Assembly (NCBI RefSeq): GCF_003627795.1
Contig: NZ_CP032684.1
Location: forward strand, 2,705,001 to 2,769,000
DNA from: Rhizobium sp. CCGE531
GTDB lineage: Bacteria; Pseudomonadota; Alphaproteobacteria; Rhizobiales; Rhizobiaceae
Length of the DNA stretch: 64,000 nucleotides
Direction of reading: 5' to 3'
The position numbers were made by a program, and so were the translations under genes. The stretch's first letter is position 1; every line of letters starts with the position of its first letter. The notes beneath the pieces were generated by a model. The model saw only the letters and a program-made list of their open reading frames with translations, did no database searches and had not been told where the DNA came from. Of this stretch, positions 9,160-18,286 are shown piece after piece.

Positions 9160-11013
9160 TTATTGTGCTGCCGCCTCGACCTCTTCGTGATCGGCGAGGA
9201 AGCCACCGGACTGCCGGCTCCAAAGCTCGGCATAGATGCCGCCATTCTGGACGAGCTCCTGATGCGAGCCCATCTCGATGATCCGGCCCTTGTCGAGAAC
9301 GACGAGGCGGTCCATCTCGGTCAGCGTCGACAGGCGGTGGGCGATGGCGATCACCGTCTTGCCGTGCATCAGGGCGAAGAGGTTTTCCTGGATCGCCGCT
9401 TCCACTTCGGAATCGAGCGCCGAGGTTGCCTCGTCGAGCACCAGGATCGGCGCGTCCTTCAGGAAGACGCGGGCGATCGCGACACGCTGCCTCTGGCCGC
9501 CGGAAAGCTTGACGCCACGCTCGCCGACCTGCGCATCCAGTCCCGTGCGCCCCTGCATGTCGACCAGCCCTTCGATGAATTCCCAGGCATTGGCACGCTT
9601 GGCCGCCTGGATCACCTCTTCGTCGGTCGCATCCGGACGGCCATAGGCGATGTTGTCGCGGATCGAGCGATGCAGCAGCGACGTATCCTGCGTCACCACG
9701 CCGATCATCGAGCGAAGGCTGTCCTGCGTCACCCCGGCGATATCGTGGCCGTCGATGGTGATGCGGCCGCTCTCCAGATCGTAGAAGCGCAACAGCAGGT
9801 TCATCAGAGTCGTCTTGCCGGCACCGGACCGGCCGACGAGGCCGACCTTCTCGCCCGCGCGGATGTCGAGGCTCAGATCCTCGATCACACCCTTCGCCTT
9901 GCCATAGTGGAAGCGAATCTGGTCGAACCGGATCGCTCCCTGCTTGGCCGCGATCGGCGAAGCAGCCGGCTTGTCGACGATGTCGTGCGGCTTCGCCATC
10001 ATCTCCATGCCGTCATAGACGGTGCCGATGTTTTCGAAGAGCGCCGAAACTTCCCACATCACCCACTGCGACATGCCGTTGACGCGCATGGCAAGGCCAA
10101 TGGCAATGGCGATGGAGCCGACCGAGATCGAACCGCTGAGCCAGAACCAGATGGACAGAGCCGAAACGATGAACAGCGCAGCGCAGTTGTTGAAATAGAC
10201 GGAGGCGTGGAACAGCGTCACCTTACGCATCTGCTTATGGACGGTATTGAGGAATTCCTCCATGCCGGCCTTAGCATAGGTCTCTTCACGACCCGCGTGT
10301 GAGAAGAGCTTCACCGTGGCAATGTTGGTGTAGCTGTCGACCACGCGGCCTGTCATCGTCGAGCGTGCATCGGCCTGCTGCGCGGCGATCTTGCGCAACA
10401 CCGGCACGAAATAGGCAACGATGGCCACGTAGATGCCGAGCCAAAGGAGGATCGGGAACATCAGTCGCCAATCAGCGGCCGCGATGACGAGGATCATCGA
10501 CAGAAAATACGTCACCACATAGACGAAGACGTCGAGAATCTTCATGACCGTTTCGCGCACGGCCAGCGAGGTCTGCATTACCTTGGTGGCGACGCGGCCC
10601 GCGAACTCGTTGGCGAAAAAGGTCATGCTGTGGCGCAGCAGGAAACGATGCATCTGCCAGCGCGCGATCATCGGATAGTTGCCGAGCAGCACCTGATGCA
10701 TGATGAAGCTGTCGAGTATCGCCGCAAGCGGCAGGCCGACGAGCACCATCGCGCCCATCCAGAACAGCTTGTGCCATTCGGTCTGCAGGAAGGTCGCCCT
10801 GTCCGCCTTCGTCAGCCAGTCGACGATATCGCCGAGGAATTTGAACAGAGCCACCTCGCCGATCGCGATCGACATGGTAAGGATGCTCATGGCGATCAGC
10901 CACGGCAAGGCCGGCTTGGAATAGTGCCAGCAGAAGGCGAAGAGGCCGCGCGGCGGAGTGTCCGGCACCTCGCTCGGGAATGGATTTAGTCGGCGTTCGA
11001 ACCAGCCAAACAT
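9160..11013 (-). CDS. MsbA-like ABC exporter, fused permease and ATPase (2 of 3)
   Basis: This is a 617-residue half-transporter with the same domain order as the exporter at 6087: six helices in the first half, then an ATPase with GRSGAGKTT, LSGGQRQR, ILVLDEA and AHRLST. All catalytic motifs are intact. The start at 11013 (MFGWFERRL) matches the N-termini of the two paralogues (MFIRTVFRL, MFRRFEEL); the longer frame adds 11 residues. A 21-codon small ORF with a strong ribosome site lies 142 bases upstream and may be a leader peptide. The substrate is unknown. Confidence 0.9.
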   Translation of the reverse strand: MFGWFERRLNPFPSEVPDTPPRGLFAFCWHYSKPALPWLIAMSILTMSIAIGEVALFKFLGDIVDWLTKADRATFLQTEWHKLFWMGAMVLVGLPLAAILDSFIMHQVLLGNYPMIARWQMHRFLLRHSMTFFANEFAGRVATKVMQTSLAVRETVMKILDVFVYVVTYFLSMILVIAAADWRLMFPILLWLGIYVAIVAYFVPVLRKIAAQQADARSTMTGRVVDSYTNIATVKLFSHAGREETYAKAGMEEFLNTVHKQMRKVTLFHASVYFNNCAALFIVSALSIWFWLSGSISVGSIAIAIGLAMRVNGMSQWVMWEVSALFENIGTVYDGMEMMAKPHDIVDKPAASPIAAKQGAIRFDQIRFHYGKAKGVIEDLSLDIRAGEKVGLVGRSGAGKTTLMNLLLRFYDLESGRITIDGHDIAGVTQDSLRSMIGVVTQDTSLLHRSIRDNIAYGRPDATDEEVIQAAKRANAWEFIEGLVDMQGRTGLDAQVGERGVKLSGGQRQRVAIARVFLKDAPILVLDEATSALDSEVEAAIQENLFALMHGKTVIAIAHRLSTLTEMDRLVVLDKGRIIEMGSHQELVQNGGIYAELWSRQSGGFLADHEEVEAAAQ

Positions 11014-11404
11014 TGAAATGCTCCAGAGACTCGACCTTTTGACCACCTGCTGCGCCTAAAAGTCGCAGATTGATATGGTGGCCGGGCGATGAAAGAACGA
11101 GGCCATACTAGCCGCGAAATGAATCAAAAAAGGAGGTACCTGCGAAGGAGCGCCTTAAAGCGCCCTGATCAGAACCGTGTTCACGGCACGGGGGCGCATC
11201 ATTACAAAGGTGATATCCATCTGCGCCTCCTATTTCGCTGGTTGTAGAGCGAGTGTCTTTTAGCGCGCATTTCTCTTTTTGAAAAGCGAAATATGCCTGA
11301 AAAATGGGCTGAAACCTTCAATTGTGCTGATGGGAAACATCACAAAAATCGAGGGATCGACGAAAATCGAAGACAAATTCGGGTGTTTTCGCTAGTTGCA
11401 GCGC
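11014..11404. other. Intergenic region between ABC exporter and trmL
   Basis: This 391-base divergent region holds the small ORF at 11155-11220 and presumably both promoters. No other gene or known regulatory box was found; the part next to trmL (11230-11390) is AT-rich. Confidence 0.5.
11155..11220 (-). CDS. Candidate 21-residue leader peptide upstream of the ABC exporter
   Basis: A small ORF encodes MDITFVMMRP followed by RAVNTVLIRAL. A near-perfect Shine-Dalgarno sequence (AGGAGG, seven bases between it and the ATG; GGAGG core at 11225-11229) precedes it, which is better than for most long genes here. It contains a short palindrome (CCGTG-AA-CACGG) and ends beside GC-rich inverted sequence. 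Downstream on the same strand a CCTCC followed by a T run (about 11131-11136) could base-pair with the ribosome site. It lies 142 bases before the exporter ATG. I do not recognise the peptide; a regulatory leader is an inference. Confidence 0.45.
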   Translation of the reverse strand: MDITFVMMRPRAVNTVLIRAL

Positions 11405-11881
11405 ATGACCAAGCTCCGCATCGCCCTTTATCAACCCGACATCCCCGGCAACACCGGCACGATCCTGCGGCTTGCCGCCTGTCTCGGCCTCGGCGTCGAC
11501 ATCATCGAGCCGGCCGGCTTCGACATATCGGATCGCAATCTGAAGCGCGCCGGCATGGATTACCTGACCGCAGTTACCCTCACCAGGCACGTCAACTGGG
11601 AACGCTTCGAGGCATGGCGGCGGGAAAGCGGACGACGGCTGGTGCTGGCCTCGACGAAGGCGGCGCAACGCTACACGGATTTTGCCTTCCGCGACGACGA
11701 TATTCTCCTCTTCGGCCGCGAAAGCGCCGGTGTGCCGGAGCATGTGCACGAAAAGGCCGATGGCCGGATCCTGATCCCCATGGTCGAGGGCCAACGCTCC
11801 ATCAATGTCGCGATGTCGGCAGCCATGATATCGGGGGAAGCCTTGCGGCAAACGCACTACAGCGCCGCGCGTCACATGTGA
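11405..11881 (+). CDS. trmL: tRNA (cytidine(34)-2'-O)-methyltransferase
   Basis: TrmL is a SPOUT-class methyltransferase that methylates the 2'-O of wobble residue 34 in some leucine tRNAs, using S-adenosylmethionine. The 158-residue protein shows the family start (RIALYQPDIPGNTGTILR), the FGRESAGVP motif, and the C-terminal knot segment with MVEGQRSINVAMSAA that binds AdoMet. The ATG at 11405 gives the family N-terminus; a TTG at 11396 is possible but adds only three residues. It stands alone, followed by a palindromic element. Confidence 0.92.
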   Translation: MTKLRIALYQPDIPGNTGTILRLAACLGLGVDIIEPAGFDISDRNLKRAGMDYLTAVTLTRHVNWERFEAWRRESGRRLVLASTKAAQRYTDFAFRDDDILLFGRESAGVPEHVHEKADGRILIPMVEGQRSINVAMSAAMISGEALRQTHYSAARHM

Positions 11882-11909
11882 CGCGCAAAGGTCGCTGTAG
11901 CACTTTAAA

Positions 11910-11964
11910 GCTGCCGCATAATTTTGTCCTTAAATCGATCCGATTTAAGGAATCATGCGGTAGC
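11910..11964. repeat. Palindromic hairpin element (family C)
   Basis: Nested inverted repeats form a long hairpin: outer arms GCTGCCGCAT and ATGCGGTAGC, inner arms CCTTAAATCG and CGATTTAAGG. It follows trmL by 28 bases. Only one copy is in this window. It looks like a Rhizobium intergenic palindrome, which is from memory. Confidence 0.6.
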
Positions 11965-12093
11965 AGCCGCTTGCCGCACCGGGGCCGCGCCAGGCTTGAA
12001 TGTCGCACCGAATAGGCGTTGGCACGCCGGATAAAGTGTGAGAAGCTTCGCCCTGGAATGCTCTAACTCAGGCAACCTTGGCGAGGTGACCCC

Positions 12094-13251
12094 ATGTTCC
12101 AGACGGCATTCACGCTTTCCCTTACGCAGTTCGCACGCACATTGAGCCTCCCCGAACGGCTCCAGCACTCCCCTTTGCGCAACCTCGCGCTTGAAGGCTT
12201 TCGCCAGCGGAACCTGGCTCTGGATGCGCTGTTCTACGACGTCACGGTCATCACACCCGAGGAAGCCTTTTACATCAGTGACTCGCTCGCCGCCGAGGGC
12301 GCGATCCTGCTCGTTCCGCCGAGCGGTCTTGGGGCGCTCACCCTCTGCGAAACCATCGATGAATTCGTCTTGCGCGGCGGCGGCGATGCCCGGGCGCTCG
12401 CAGTCGCCGGCATCGGCGGTTCCGCGCTCGGAGCGGCCGCCTTCGCCCGCAATGTGGCCGATGCGGTCGACGCGCCGGTCGCGGTCGTCGTCTCGGGCTA
12501 CGGCATAGCCGATGTCATCACCGAAGCCTTCGGCGGATCGCTTTTCTTCGGTCATTTGAGGGGACTGCGGCCTCTGCTTGAAAGCCTGGATGATCTTGCC
12601 GGCCGGCCCAATGTTGGAGCGCAGCGTGACGGAACTGCTGCCCGCACCAGCCTGGACACCAGAACGGTACAAGCGCTTCTTGCCGATCCCCGCCTCTCCT
12701 TCCCTCTGCTGGCGGGCCACTCCAAAGGCAATCTCGTCCTTTCTGCCGCCCTGCATAACCTCTTAAAGCAGGATGAAGGGCGGGTCGCCGAACTGGCGCG
12801 ATGTACGAAGATCGTGACGATCGGCGCGCGCATCGCCATGCCCTCGGTATTCACCGATGTCGTCGATGTCATGGGCGAGTGGGACTGGTTCGGCGAGATC
12901 AACTCACGACGGTACATCCACGCCGATCGGCGCATTTCGCAGGCATGGCATCACACGAACACCGATTTGAGCGGCCACCTGCCGGTGACCATCACGCTGA
13001 TGGAAATTCTTGCGGCATCGCCCATCGTTGAAGATCAAAAGGCGGGGGAACGCCAAGCCGCAAAGCGCGGTGCCGTGGCCGAACCGCCGGCAATGCCGGA
13101 GACAAGGTCTCCCTCACCACCGGCTCCGGGCGGCGGCAACACGGCCACGATCGAGAAGGTCAAGAAAGCTTTCTCTACAGGCCCCATGCCAAGCGCTCAG
13201 CCGCCCGCATCCGGCCTGTCGGATGATGCACAATCACCCAAGCCGCATTGA
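12094..13251 (+). CDS. Alpha/beta-hydrolase-like protein of unknown function
   Basis: This 385-residue protein appears to be an alpha/beta-hydrolase-like protein. A nucleophile-elbow-type motif, GHSKGN (residues 208-213, Ser 210), is followed by a helix, and a Gly-rich strand-turn GIGGSALG lies at 107-114. Residues from about 310 on are low-complexity, rich in Pro, Ala and Ser, probably disordered. No signal peptide is evident. The ATG at 12094 has a GAGG site ten bases upstream. No enzyme name can be given; lipase, esterase or a noncatalytic relative are all possible. It stands alone between trmL and a convergent small gene. Confidence 0.7.
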   Translation: MFQTAFTLSLTQFARTLSLPERLQHSPLRNLALEGFRQRNLALDALFYDVTVITPEEAFYISDSLAAEGAILLVPPSGLGALTLCETIDEFVLRGGGDARALAVAGIGGSALGAAAFARNVADAVDAPVAVVVSGYGIADVITEAFGGSLFFGHLRGLRPLLESLDDLAGRPNVGAQRDGTAARTSLDTRTVQALLADPRLSFPLLAGHSKGNLVLSAALHNLLKQDEGRVAELARCTKIVTIGARIAMPSVFTDVVDVMGEWDWFGEINSRRYIHADRRISQAWHHTNTDLSGHLPVTITLMEILAASPIVEDQKAGERQAAKRGAVAEPPAMPETRSPSPPAPGGGNTATIEKVKKAFSTGPMPSAQPPASGLSDDAQSPKPH

Positions 13252-13336
13252 GCTGGCGACACATCGCAAGCCAGCCAGGAGAAAACGGGAACGCACTTCG
13301 GAGCCTATCGCCCACTGAAGGCGGTAAAATATTAGG

Positions 13337-13594
13337 TCAATCCGCGGAGGGCAGGCGCCGCATGGTGAATTCGATGCGATCGCCGTCGATCTGACGCCAG
13401 CTTTCGACTTCAGTCCAATAAGCGGCTTTCGGAAATTCATCGAACCATTCGCGCGCCTTTTCACGCGCTTCGGGGCGGCTCAAACAAAAGGTCTCGCGAA
13501 CGAATTCGCTTTTTCCGCCGGTGGGATGTTCCTGCCGGTAACGGAATATTCTGCGTCTCAACCCGTCTAGGGGCGGCGGTCCAGGTATCCTCAT
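13337..13594 (-). CDS. Small conserved-looking basic protein of unknown function
   Basis: This 85-residue protein begins MRIPGPPPLDG and is rich in Arg, Glu and aromatic residues, with a predicted mixed alpha/beta character and no signal or membrane segment. The ATG at 13594 has a GCGAGG ribosome site nine bases upstream; the longer frame (to 13690) adds 32 residues that look non-coding. It is divergent from hemF. I do not recognise a family. Coding is supported by codon use like that of the neighbours and by the absence of a competing frame. Confidence 0.6.
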   Translation of the reverse strand: MRIPGPPPLDGLRRRIFRYRQEHPTGGKSEFVRETFCLSRPEAREKAREWFDEFPKAAYWTEVESWRQIDGDRIEFTMRRLPSAD

Positions 13595-13768
13595 GATAAA
13601 ACCTCGCCTTTGAGAGAGGGAACATAATACCGCATTGTGAAATTTGCGAGTCGATTCTCCTGCGACGTTGCTGCACTGGCTGCGCCGCAATCTTGCTGAT
13701 ATTCCAAATCACGATACATAGAGTGCGAATCGCGGGCCGCCGGCCGCTCGCGCCGTCGGAGAGCATGC

Positions 13769-14680
13769 ATGGAACGACCCAATCTTCCCAAGGGATTACC
13801 CGAGGATATTGAAGAAAAGAAAGAAGCAGCGCGACACTGGTTCGAAGGCCTGCGCGACACGATCTGCGCGGAATTCGAGCAGCTGGAGAAAGAGCTGACC
13901 GGCCCTCTTTCCGACCAGGAACCGGGCCGCTTCGTCGCCAAAGACTGGCAAAGAGACAAGGGCCAGGGCGGCGGCGGCCGCATGTCGATGATGGAAGGCC
14001 GCGTCTTCGAAAAAGTCGGCGTCCATACATCGACGGTCCATGGCGAATTTTCCCCCGATTTTCGCAGCCAGATTCCAGGCGCCGAAGAAGATCCTCGCTT
14101 CTGGGCTTCCGGATTGTCGCTGATTGCGCATCCCATCAATCCGAACGTGCCGACCGTGCACATGAATACCCGCATGGTCGTCACGACGAGCCAGTGGTTC
14201 GGTGGCGGGGCCGATCTGACGCCGATGCTCGATCGCCGGCGCACCCAGGAAGATGCCGACAGCGCGCTCTTCCACCGTGCCATGCAGATCGTCTGCGATC
14301 GCCATGCCGTCGCGGACTACCAGCATTACAAGAACTGGTGCGACGAATATTTCTTCCTGAAGCACCGCAACGAGCCGCGCGGCATCGGCGGCATCTTCTT
14401 CGACTGGCTGCATTCTACGGAAGAAGCCGGCGGCTGGAATGCCGATTTTGCCTTCACGCGCGACGTCGGCCGCGCCTTCACGATGGTCTACCCGCGCATC
14501 GTCCGCTCCAATTTCAACGAAACATGGACGGAAGAGGACCGCGACGAGCAATTAATTCGCCGCGGACGTTATGTGGAGTTCAATTTGCTGTACGATAGGG
14601 GTACAATATTCGGACTGAAGACGGGCGGCAACGTGGAGTCCATTCTTTCGTCTTTGCCGCCGGTAGTGCGTTGGCCCTGA
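13769..14680 (+). CDS. hemF: Oxygen-dependent coproporphyrinogen III oxidase
   Basis: HemF carries out the oxygen-dependent decarboxylation of coproporphyrinogen III to protoporphyrinogen IX in heme synthesis. The 303-residue length fits the family, and hallmark segments are present: [27 protein letters not shown] near residue 149, and the C-terminal [20 protein letters not shown]. The ATG at 13769 has GGAGAG five bases upstream. It stands alone with a family B repeat directly after the stop. No FNR/FixK-type TTGAT-N4-ATCAA box was seen upstream. Confidence 0.97.
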   Translation: MERPNLPKGLPEDIEEKKEAARHWFEGLRDTICAEFEQLEKELTGPLSDQEPGRFVAKDWQRDKGQGGGGRMSMMEGRVFEKVGVHTSTVHGEFSPDFRSQIPGAEEDPRFWASGLSLIAHPINPNVPTVHMNTRMVVTTSQWFGGGADLTPMLDRRRTQEDADSALFHRAMQIVCDRHAVADYQHYKNWCDEYFFLKHRNEPRGIGGIFFDWLHSTEEAGGWNADFAFTRDVGRAFTMVYPRIVRSNFNETWTEEDRDEQLIRRGRYVEFNLLYDRGTIFGLKTGGNVESILSSLPPVVRWP

Positions 14681-14686
14681 TGCAGG

Positions 14687-14780
14687 TCGCGCAAGGGTGG
14701 CGGCGTTTTGCGATAACGACATGCGAAAGCGGGCGATGCTGAGCGTAACCAGCGAATCTGAAAGATCGCGACACGCTTTG
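14687..14780. repeat. Intergenic repeat family B, copy 1
   Basis: This segment directly after hemF shares two blocks with the copy at 63188: GATAACGACRTGCRAAA and AATCTGAAAGATCGCGAC followed by RCGCTTTGG. The middle differs. It is a degenerate copy. Confidence 0.7.
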
Positions 14781-14872
14781 GTGTCCGACATGAATTGATC
14801 GGACAATGCCCTGAAATCGGCGGGAGGAGTGCCTAAGTGATCTAATGCTCGTTTCAATCGGAGGAGGTTGTA

Positions 14873-15151
14873 ATGGCAGCAGAGAAACAAGTCACCGAAG
14901 CTTCGAAAGAGCAGAAACTTTCACGCACGGTCGATAGTCCGGAGTTCATCATCCGGCTGGCCGAAGATATGCGGATCCGCAGCGGATCCGACCTGCCGCT
15001 ATCCTGCTTCATCGAACAGATGAGAATGCAGTTGGCGGGCAAATCGCCGAACGACATCGCCCGCTTCGCGGCCGATCGTTCGGCAGGACAGGCACCGATT
15101 ACGAAGTATCAGTCATCGGACTGCTTCAAATCCTGGGCAATGCCGGATTGA
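14873..15151 (+). CDS. Small hypothetical protein
   Basis: This 92-residue protein starts MAAEKQVTEA behind an excellent ribosome site (GGAGGAGG, six bases before the ATG). It is soluble, charged and probably mainly helical, with one Cys near the middle and one near the C-terminus. It lies downstream of hemF but is separated by the repeat, so it probably has its own promoter. I do not recognise the family. Its strong ribosome site and normal codon use support a real gene. Confidence 0.7.
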   Translation: MAAEKQVTEASKEQKLSRTVDSPEFIIRLAEDMRIRSGSDLPLSCFIEQMRMQLAGKSPNDIARFAADRSAGQAPITKYQSSDCFKSWAMPD

Positions 15152-15297
15152 AATCCGGAAGACCGCCGCCGGCAAGCGGGAGGCTTGCCGGGCGGCAGAA
15201 ACCTTTTTCCGTCCACCGCGTTTAGTCCCGTGTCCTTCGGCCCCTATGCCTTTCGGGCGTGAGGGACCGGAAACTAGTGAATGATGAGGAGGAAGAT

Positions 15298-15483
15298 ATG
15301 CGACTGTTCGAATGTGGTACGCTCGTGCCCGGCTGCTCCTGGCATACTCGCGCCAAGGACGATGCCGAAGTGGTTCGCCGCGCCGTCGAGCACATGCGCG
15401 AAGCGCATGGCGAAACAACTATCCGGGAAAACATGGTCGACAATATCAAGGCACGCATCCGCGACGAGGCCAACGCGGCCTGA
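15298..15483 (+). CDS. DUF1059-like small protein
   Basis: This 61-residue protein begins MRLFECGTLVPGC and looks like the DUF1059 family: an N-terminal pair of cysteines (Cys 6 and Cys 13), a following W-H, and a helical region with HMREAHGE. Family members are small, possibly metal-binding, and of unknown function. The ATG at 15298 has GAGGAGGAAG directly upstream. A family A repeat begins three bases after the stop. The gene converges on cca. Confidence 0.8.
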   Translation: MRLFECGTLVPGCSWHTRAKDDAEVVRRAVEHMREAHGETTIRENMVDNIKARIRDEANAA

Positions 15484-15485
15484 TT

Positions 15486-15587
15486 AGAGCACTTCCAGGA
15501 AAAGTGCGCAGCGGTTTTCCGTCCGGAATGCGTGGTAAAACAGGAAGATAGGCATTTTCGCGATTCGAAGAAAAGCGGAAATGCTCT
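15486..15587. repeat. Intergenic palindromic repeat family A, copy 2
   Basis: This copy is about 100 bases, bounded by AGAGCACTTCC and GGAAATGCTCT, with the same inner blocks as copy 1 (GGAAAAGTGCGCAGCGG, CGCGATTCGAAGAAAAGC). It lies between the convergent DUF1059 and cca genes. Confidence 0.85.
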
Positions 15588-15610
15588 GGTGCCGGCAAGA
15601 GGCCTCGATA

Positions 15611-16867
15611 TCACGCAGCGGCCAATTCCTTCAGTCGGGCGAGAAGGCTCGCCCGGTTCATTGCAAAATTTCCGTCGAGCCATTCCTGCTCTAGCTTGCC
15701 AAGGAGTTCGCCAACGCGTGGCCCGGCGGCGATACCCGCGGCCAGCGCATCCGCGCCGCTGAGCGGAAATGCGGGCTTTTTCCATTTTGCCGCCCGTTCC
15801 AGCAATTTGCCCAGCCGCGCAGCACGCCCCATCTCCTCGAAATCGCTCTCCGCCTTGCTCCGCGCGGTTATCAGCGCCAGTTTCAGCCGAACCGCAACGC
15901 CGGAAGGATCATGGCGATAAAGCAGGCGGTCGAAGGCAGCTTCCGAGATATCGTCCCTGACGACTGGCGCATTAGCCCATGCCTGGAGATAGGCGCCTTC
16001 GGCTTTCGAAAGACGCAGCCGCTCCGCAAGCTTCGCAAGTCTCGCGGCATCCGGCGGCACGATGGCGGCAAGCCGCAGCAATGGCTCCGTCGGCCAGCCG
16101 AGCGCCTGTTCGGTGGCGACAAGCCCCGGAACGGCGTCGATGCCCCATTTCTCGGTCTCCGCCAGCACTTCGGTCAATATGCCGACCTGGCGCATCCAGA
16201 GCAGCGCCCTGCCCGGATCCTGAGCCGCCAGCAGCTTCTTCATTTCCGACCAGATGCGCTCGGCCGAGAGCGTTGATATCTTCTCCCTTGCAGCGGCACA
16301 GGCCCGCAACCCATCCGCATCCGGCCGGCCGCTGCCGTAATAGGCGAAGAAGCGGAAGAACCGCAGGATGCGCAAGTGATCCTCGGCGATCCGCGTCGCC
16401 GCATCGCCGATGAAGCGAATGTTGCGCCGCTCGAGATCGGCGAGCCCGCCGACGAGATCCACGACCTCGCCATCGGCCGAAGCGTAGAGCGCGTTGATCG
16501 TCAGGTCGCGCCGCTCGGCATCCGCCTGCCAATCCTGGCTGAAGGCGACGCGGGCGCGGCGCCCGTCCGTTTCAACATCGTGCCGCAGGGTGGTGATTTC
16601 GAACGGTTTTCCGTCAATTACCAGGGTCACGGTGCCGTGCGCGATGCCCGTCGGCACCGCCTTGATCCCGGCCGTCTCCGCTCTTTCGACGACGGCTTCC
16701 GGCAAGAGAGTGGTTGCTATGTCGATATCGGCGACCGGCAATCCCATCAGGCTGTTGCGCACCGCCCCGCCGACGACGCGCCCTTCGCCGCCATCGGCAT
16801 CGAGCAACGACAGCACCCGCTGCAACGCCTTATCGCGAAACCAGGCCTCACCAGCAACGGACATCAT
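15611..16867 (-). CDS. cca: CCA tRNA nucleotidyltransferase
   Basis: This enzyme adds or repairs the 3'-CCA of tRNAs without a template. The 418-residue protein has the nucleotidyltransferase motif VVGGAVRNSL (about 32-41) and the metal-binding DID in VADIDIA, then a ribose-recognition segment with RDLTINAL and a C-terminal RNA-binding domain. It belongs to the class II family. The ATG at 16867 overlaps the stop of the upstream NUDIX gene (ATGA), so it is translationally coupled and is the last gene of the DUF1285-NUDIX-cca cluster. Confidence 0.95.
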   Translation of the reverse strand: MMSVAGEAWFRDKALQRVLSLLDADGGEGRVVGGAVRNSLMGLPVADIDIATTLLPEAVVERAETAGIKAVPTGIAHGTVTLVIDGKPFEITTLRHDVETDGRRARVAFSQDWQADAERRDLTINALYASADGEVVDLVGGLADLERRNIRFIGDAATRIAEDHLRILRFFRFFAYYGSGRPDADGLRACAAAREKISTLSAERIWSEMKKLLAAQDPGRALLWMRQVGILTEVLAETEKWGIDAVPGLVATEQALGWPTEPLLRLAAIVPPDAARLAKLAERLRLSKAEGAYLQAWANAPVVRDDISEAAFDRLLYRHDPSGVAVRLKLALITARSKAESDFEEMGRAARLGKLLERAAKWKKPAFPLSGADALAAGIAAGPRVGELLGKLEQEWLDGNFAMNRASLLARLKELAAA

Positions 16868-17499
16868 GTGTAAAGCCTTTCATAAAGCGTGCGGACGATG
16901 CCCGCGGTAATGCCCCATATCATGCGCTGACCGTAAGGCATGCGGTAGAAATGCCGTTCGCTCCCCTGCCAGAGCATCGTGTCGGTGACATGGTGGCTGG
17001 GATTCATCAGAAAAGAGAGCGGCACCTCGAAGGCATCCTCCACTTCTGTCGGATTGAGAGCCAGATCGAAGCCGGGCTTCACGACCGCGAGAATGGGCGT
17101 AATGCGAAAACCGGTGGCAGCCAGATAATGCGGCAGCCGCCCGACAGGCTCGATGAAGATATCGGCAAGCCCAATCTCCTCGCCCGCCTCGCGCATGGCC
17201 GCCATTTCCGGCGAGGCATCCTCCGGATCGATGGCGCCGCCCGGAAAGGCGATCTGACCGGAATGCTTGCGCAGGGTGGATGTCCTCAGCGTGAAGATGA
17301 CCTTGGCATCCTCGCCGCTGTCGACGACCGGTATGAGTACGGCAGCATCCTTCAGCTTCAGGTCCGCGACCTGCGATATGGTCTCCGGATTAAGCAGATG
17401 ATCGCCATGATCGCGCCAGGCGAGATCGATCGGGCCGCCGCTCTGATTGAGGGCGCGACGGCGGAATTCATCTGCGGAATAAAGAGGGAATTCACTCAT
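16864..17499 (-). CDS. NUDIX hydrolase, CoA pyrophosphatase type
   Basis: This 211-residue NUDIX protein resembles CoA pyrophosphatases of the NudL/YeaB group, which split CoA to 4'-phosphopantetheine and 3',5'-ADP. The NUDIX box is intact (GGAIDPEDASPE followed by REAGEEIGL), and the LRKHSGQIAFPGG segment ahead of it is the CoA-group signature. It overlaps DUF1285 upstream and cca downstream by four bases each, so the three are one operon. A link between CoA turnover and tRNA end repair is not known to me; the cluster may just be a conserved gene order. Confidence 0.9.
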   Translation of the reverse strand: MSEFPLYSADEFRRRALNQSGGPIDLAWRDHGDHLLNPETISQVADLKLKDAAVLIPVVDSGEDAKVIFTLRTSTLRKHSGQIAFPGGAIDPEDASPEMAAMREAGEEIGLADIFIEPVGRLPHYLAATGFRITPILAVVKPGFDLALNPTEVEDAFEVPLSFLMNPSHHVTDTMLWQGSERHFYRMPYGQRMIWGITAGIVRTLYERLYT

Positions 17500-18119
17500 C
17501 GAGTCAGCGCATCCAGTTCCGCAACCGGCATGACGGGGAAGATCGTCCCGCCGGAGCGCACGCAGAACATCTCGCGCCCGGCGATTTCAACGGGTTCGCC
17601 GAGTTCGACGAGATCGTACATGACCGCGCGCGTCACCAGCGCCTCCAGGCGCCCCCGCACATGCAGGTAGGGCTTCAATTCGTCATTCTCGCCGCGGATG
17701 ACGAAGCGGATCGGATGGTCCCTGCCCGCTTCGACGACATCGCCGACATTCGTGCGGAATGTCAGCACGCGCTTGCCATCGCGCTCCGTCACGCTCATCT
17801 CGACAGCCACGAAAGGCGCGTCGACGACGCGAATACCGACTTTTTCCACAGGCGTGACGAGATAGGTCTTCTCATCGGCATCCTTGCGCAGGACGGTGGA
17901 AAACAGTCGCACCAGCGGCGCGCGGCCGATCGGCGTGCCCAGATAGAACCAGGTGCCGTCGGCCCTGATTTCCATGTCGATATCGCCGCAGAACGGCGGA
18001 TTCCAGCTATCGACGGGCGGCAGACCCTTCTTGCGGCCGCCGCTGTCACCGGCTGCGCGCGAAATCAGCGCCGCGAGGCTCGCAGCGTCGCCCGTTGCCT
18101 TGATTTCCTCGGTTGCCAT
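17496..18119 (-). CDS. DUF1285 family protein
   Basis: This 207-residue soluble protein matches my memory of the DUF1285 family, for which no function is established. The segment CGDIDMEIRADGTWFYLGTPIGR near residues 49-71 is typical. Starting at 18119, it heads the three-gene minus-strand cluster and overlaps the NUDIX gene by four bases. It is divergent from the MoxR gene, with a 167-base shared promoter region. Confidence 0.85.
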   Translation of the reverse strand: MATEEIKATGDAASLAALISRAAGDSGGRKKGLPPVDSWNPPFCGDIDMEIRADGTWFYLGTPIGRAPLVRLFSTVLRKDADEKTYLVTPVEKVGIRVVDAPFVAVEMSVTERDGKRVLTFRTNVGDVVEAGRDHPIRFVIRGENDELKPYLHVRGRLEALVTRAVMYDLVELGEPVEIAGREMFCVRSGGTIFPVMPVAELDALTR

Positions 18120-18286
18120 TCTTCTGTCCCGGTTGGTCGTTAGTCACGAATATGACAGTTCTCACGAGATAGTCATTTGAAACGTGCTTGTCAGCTATCT
18201 TGGTGGCGATAAGTTGTATTGATTATGAGGCAAATGTGTAACGTCTGCGAATCACGCGCACCGTTTTTCTGCCATTGGAGACGCAA

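Noticed and set aside
13595..13768. FNR/FixK-type anaerobox upstream of hemF
   Set aside because: No TTGAT-N4-ATCAA-like sequence is present.
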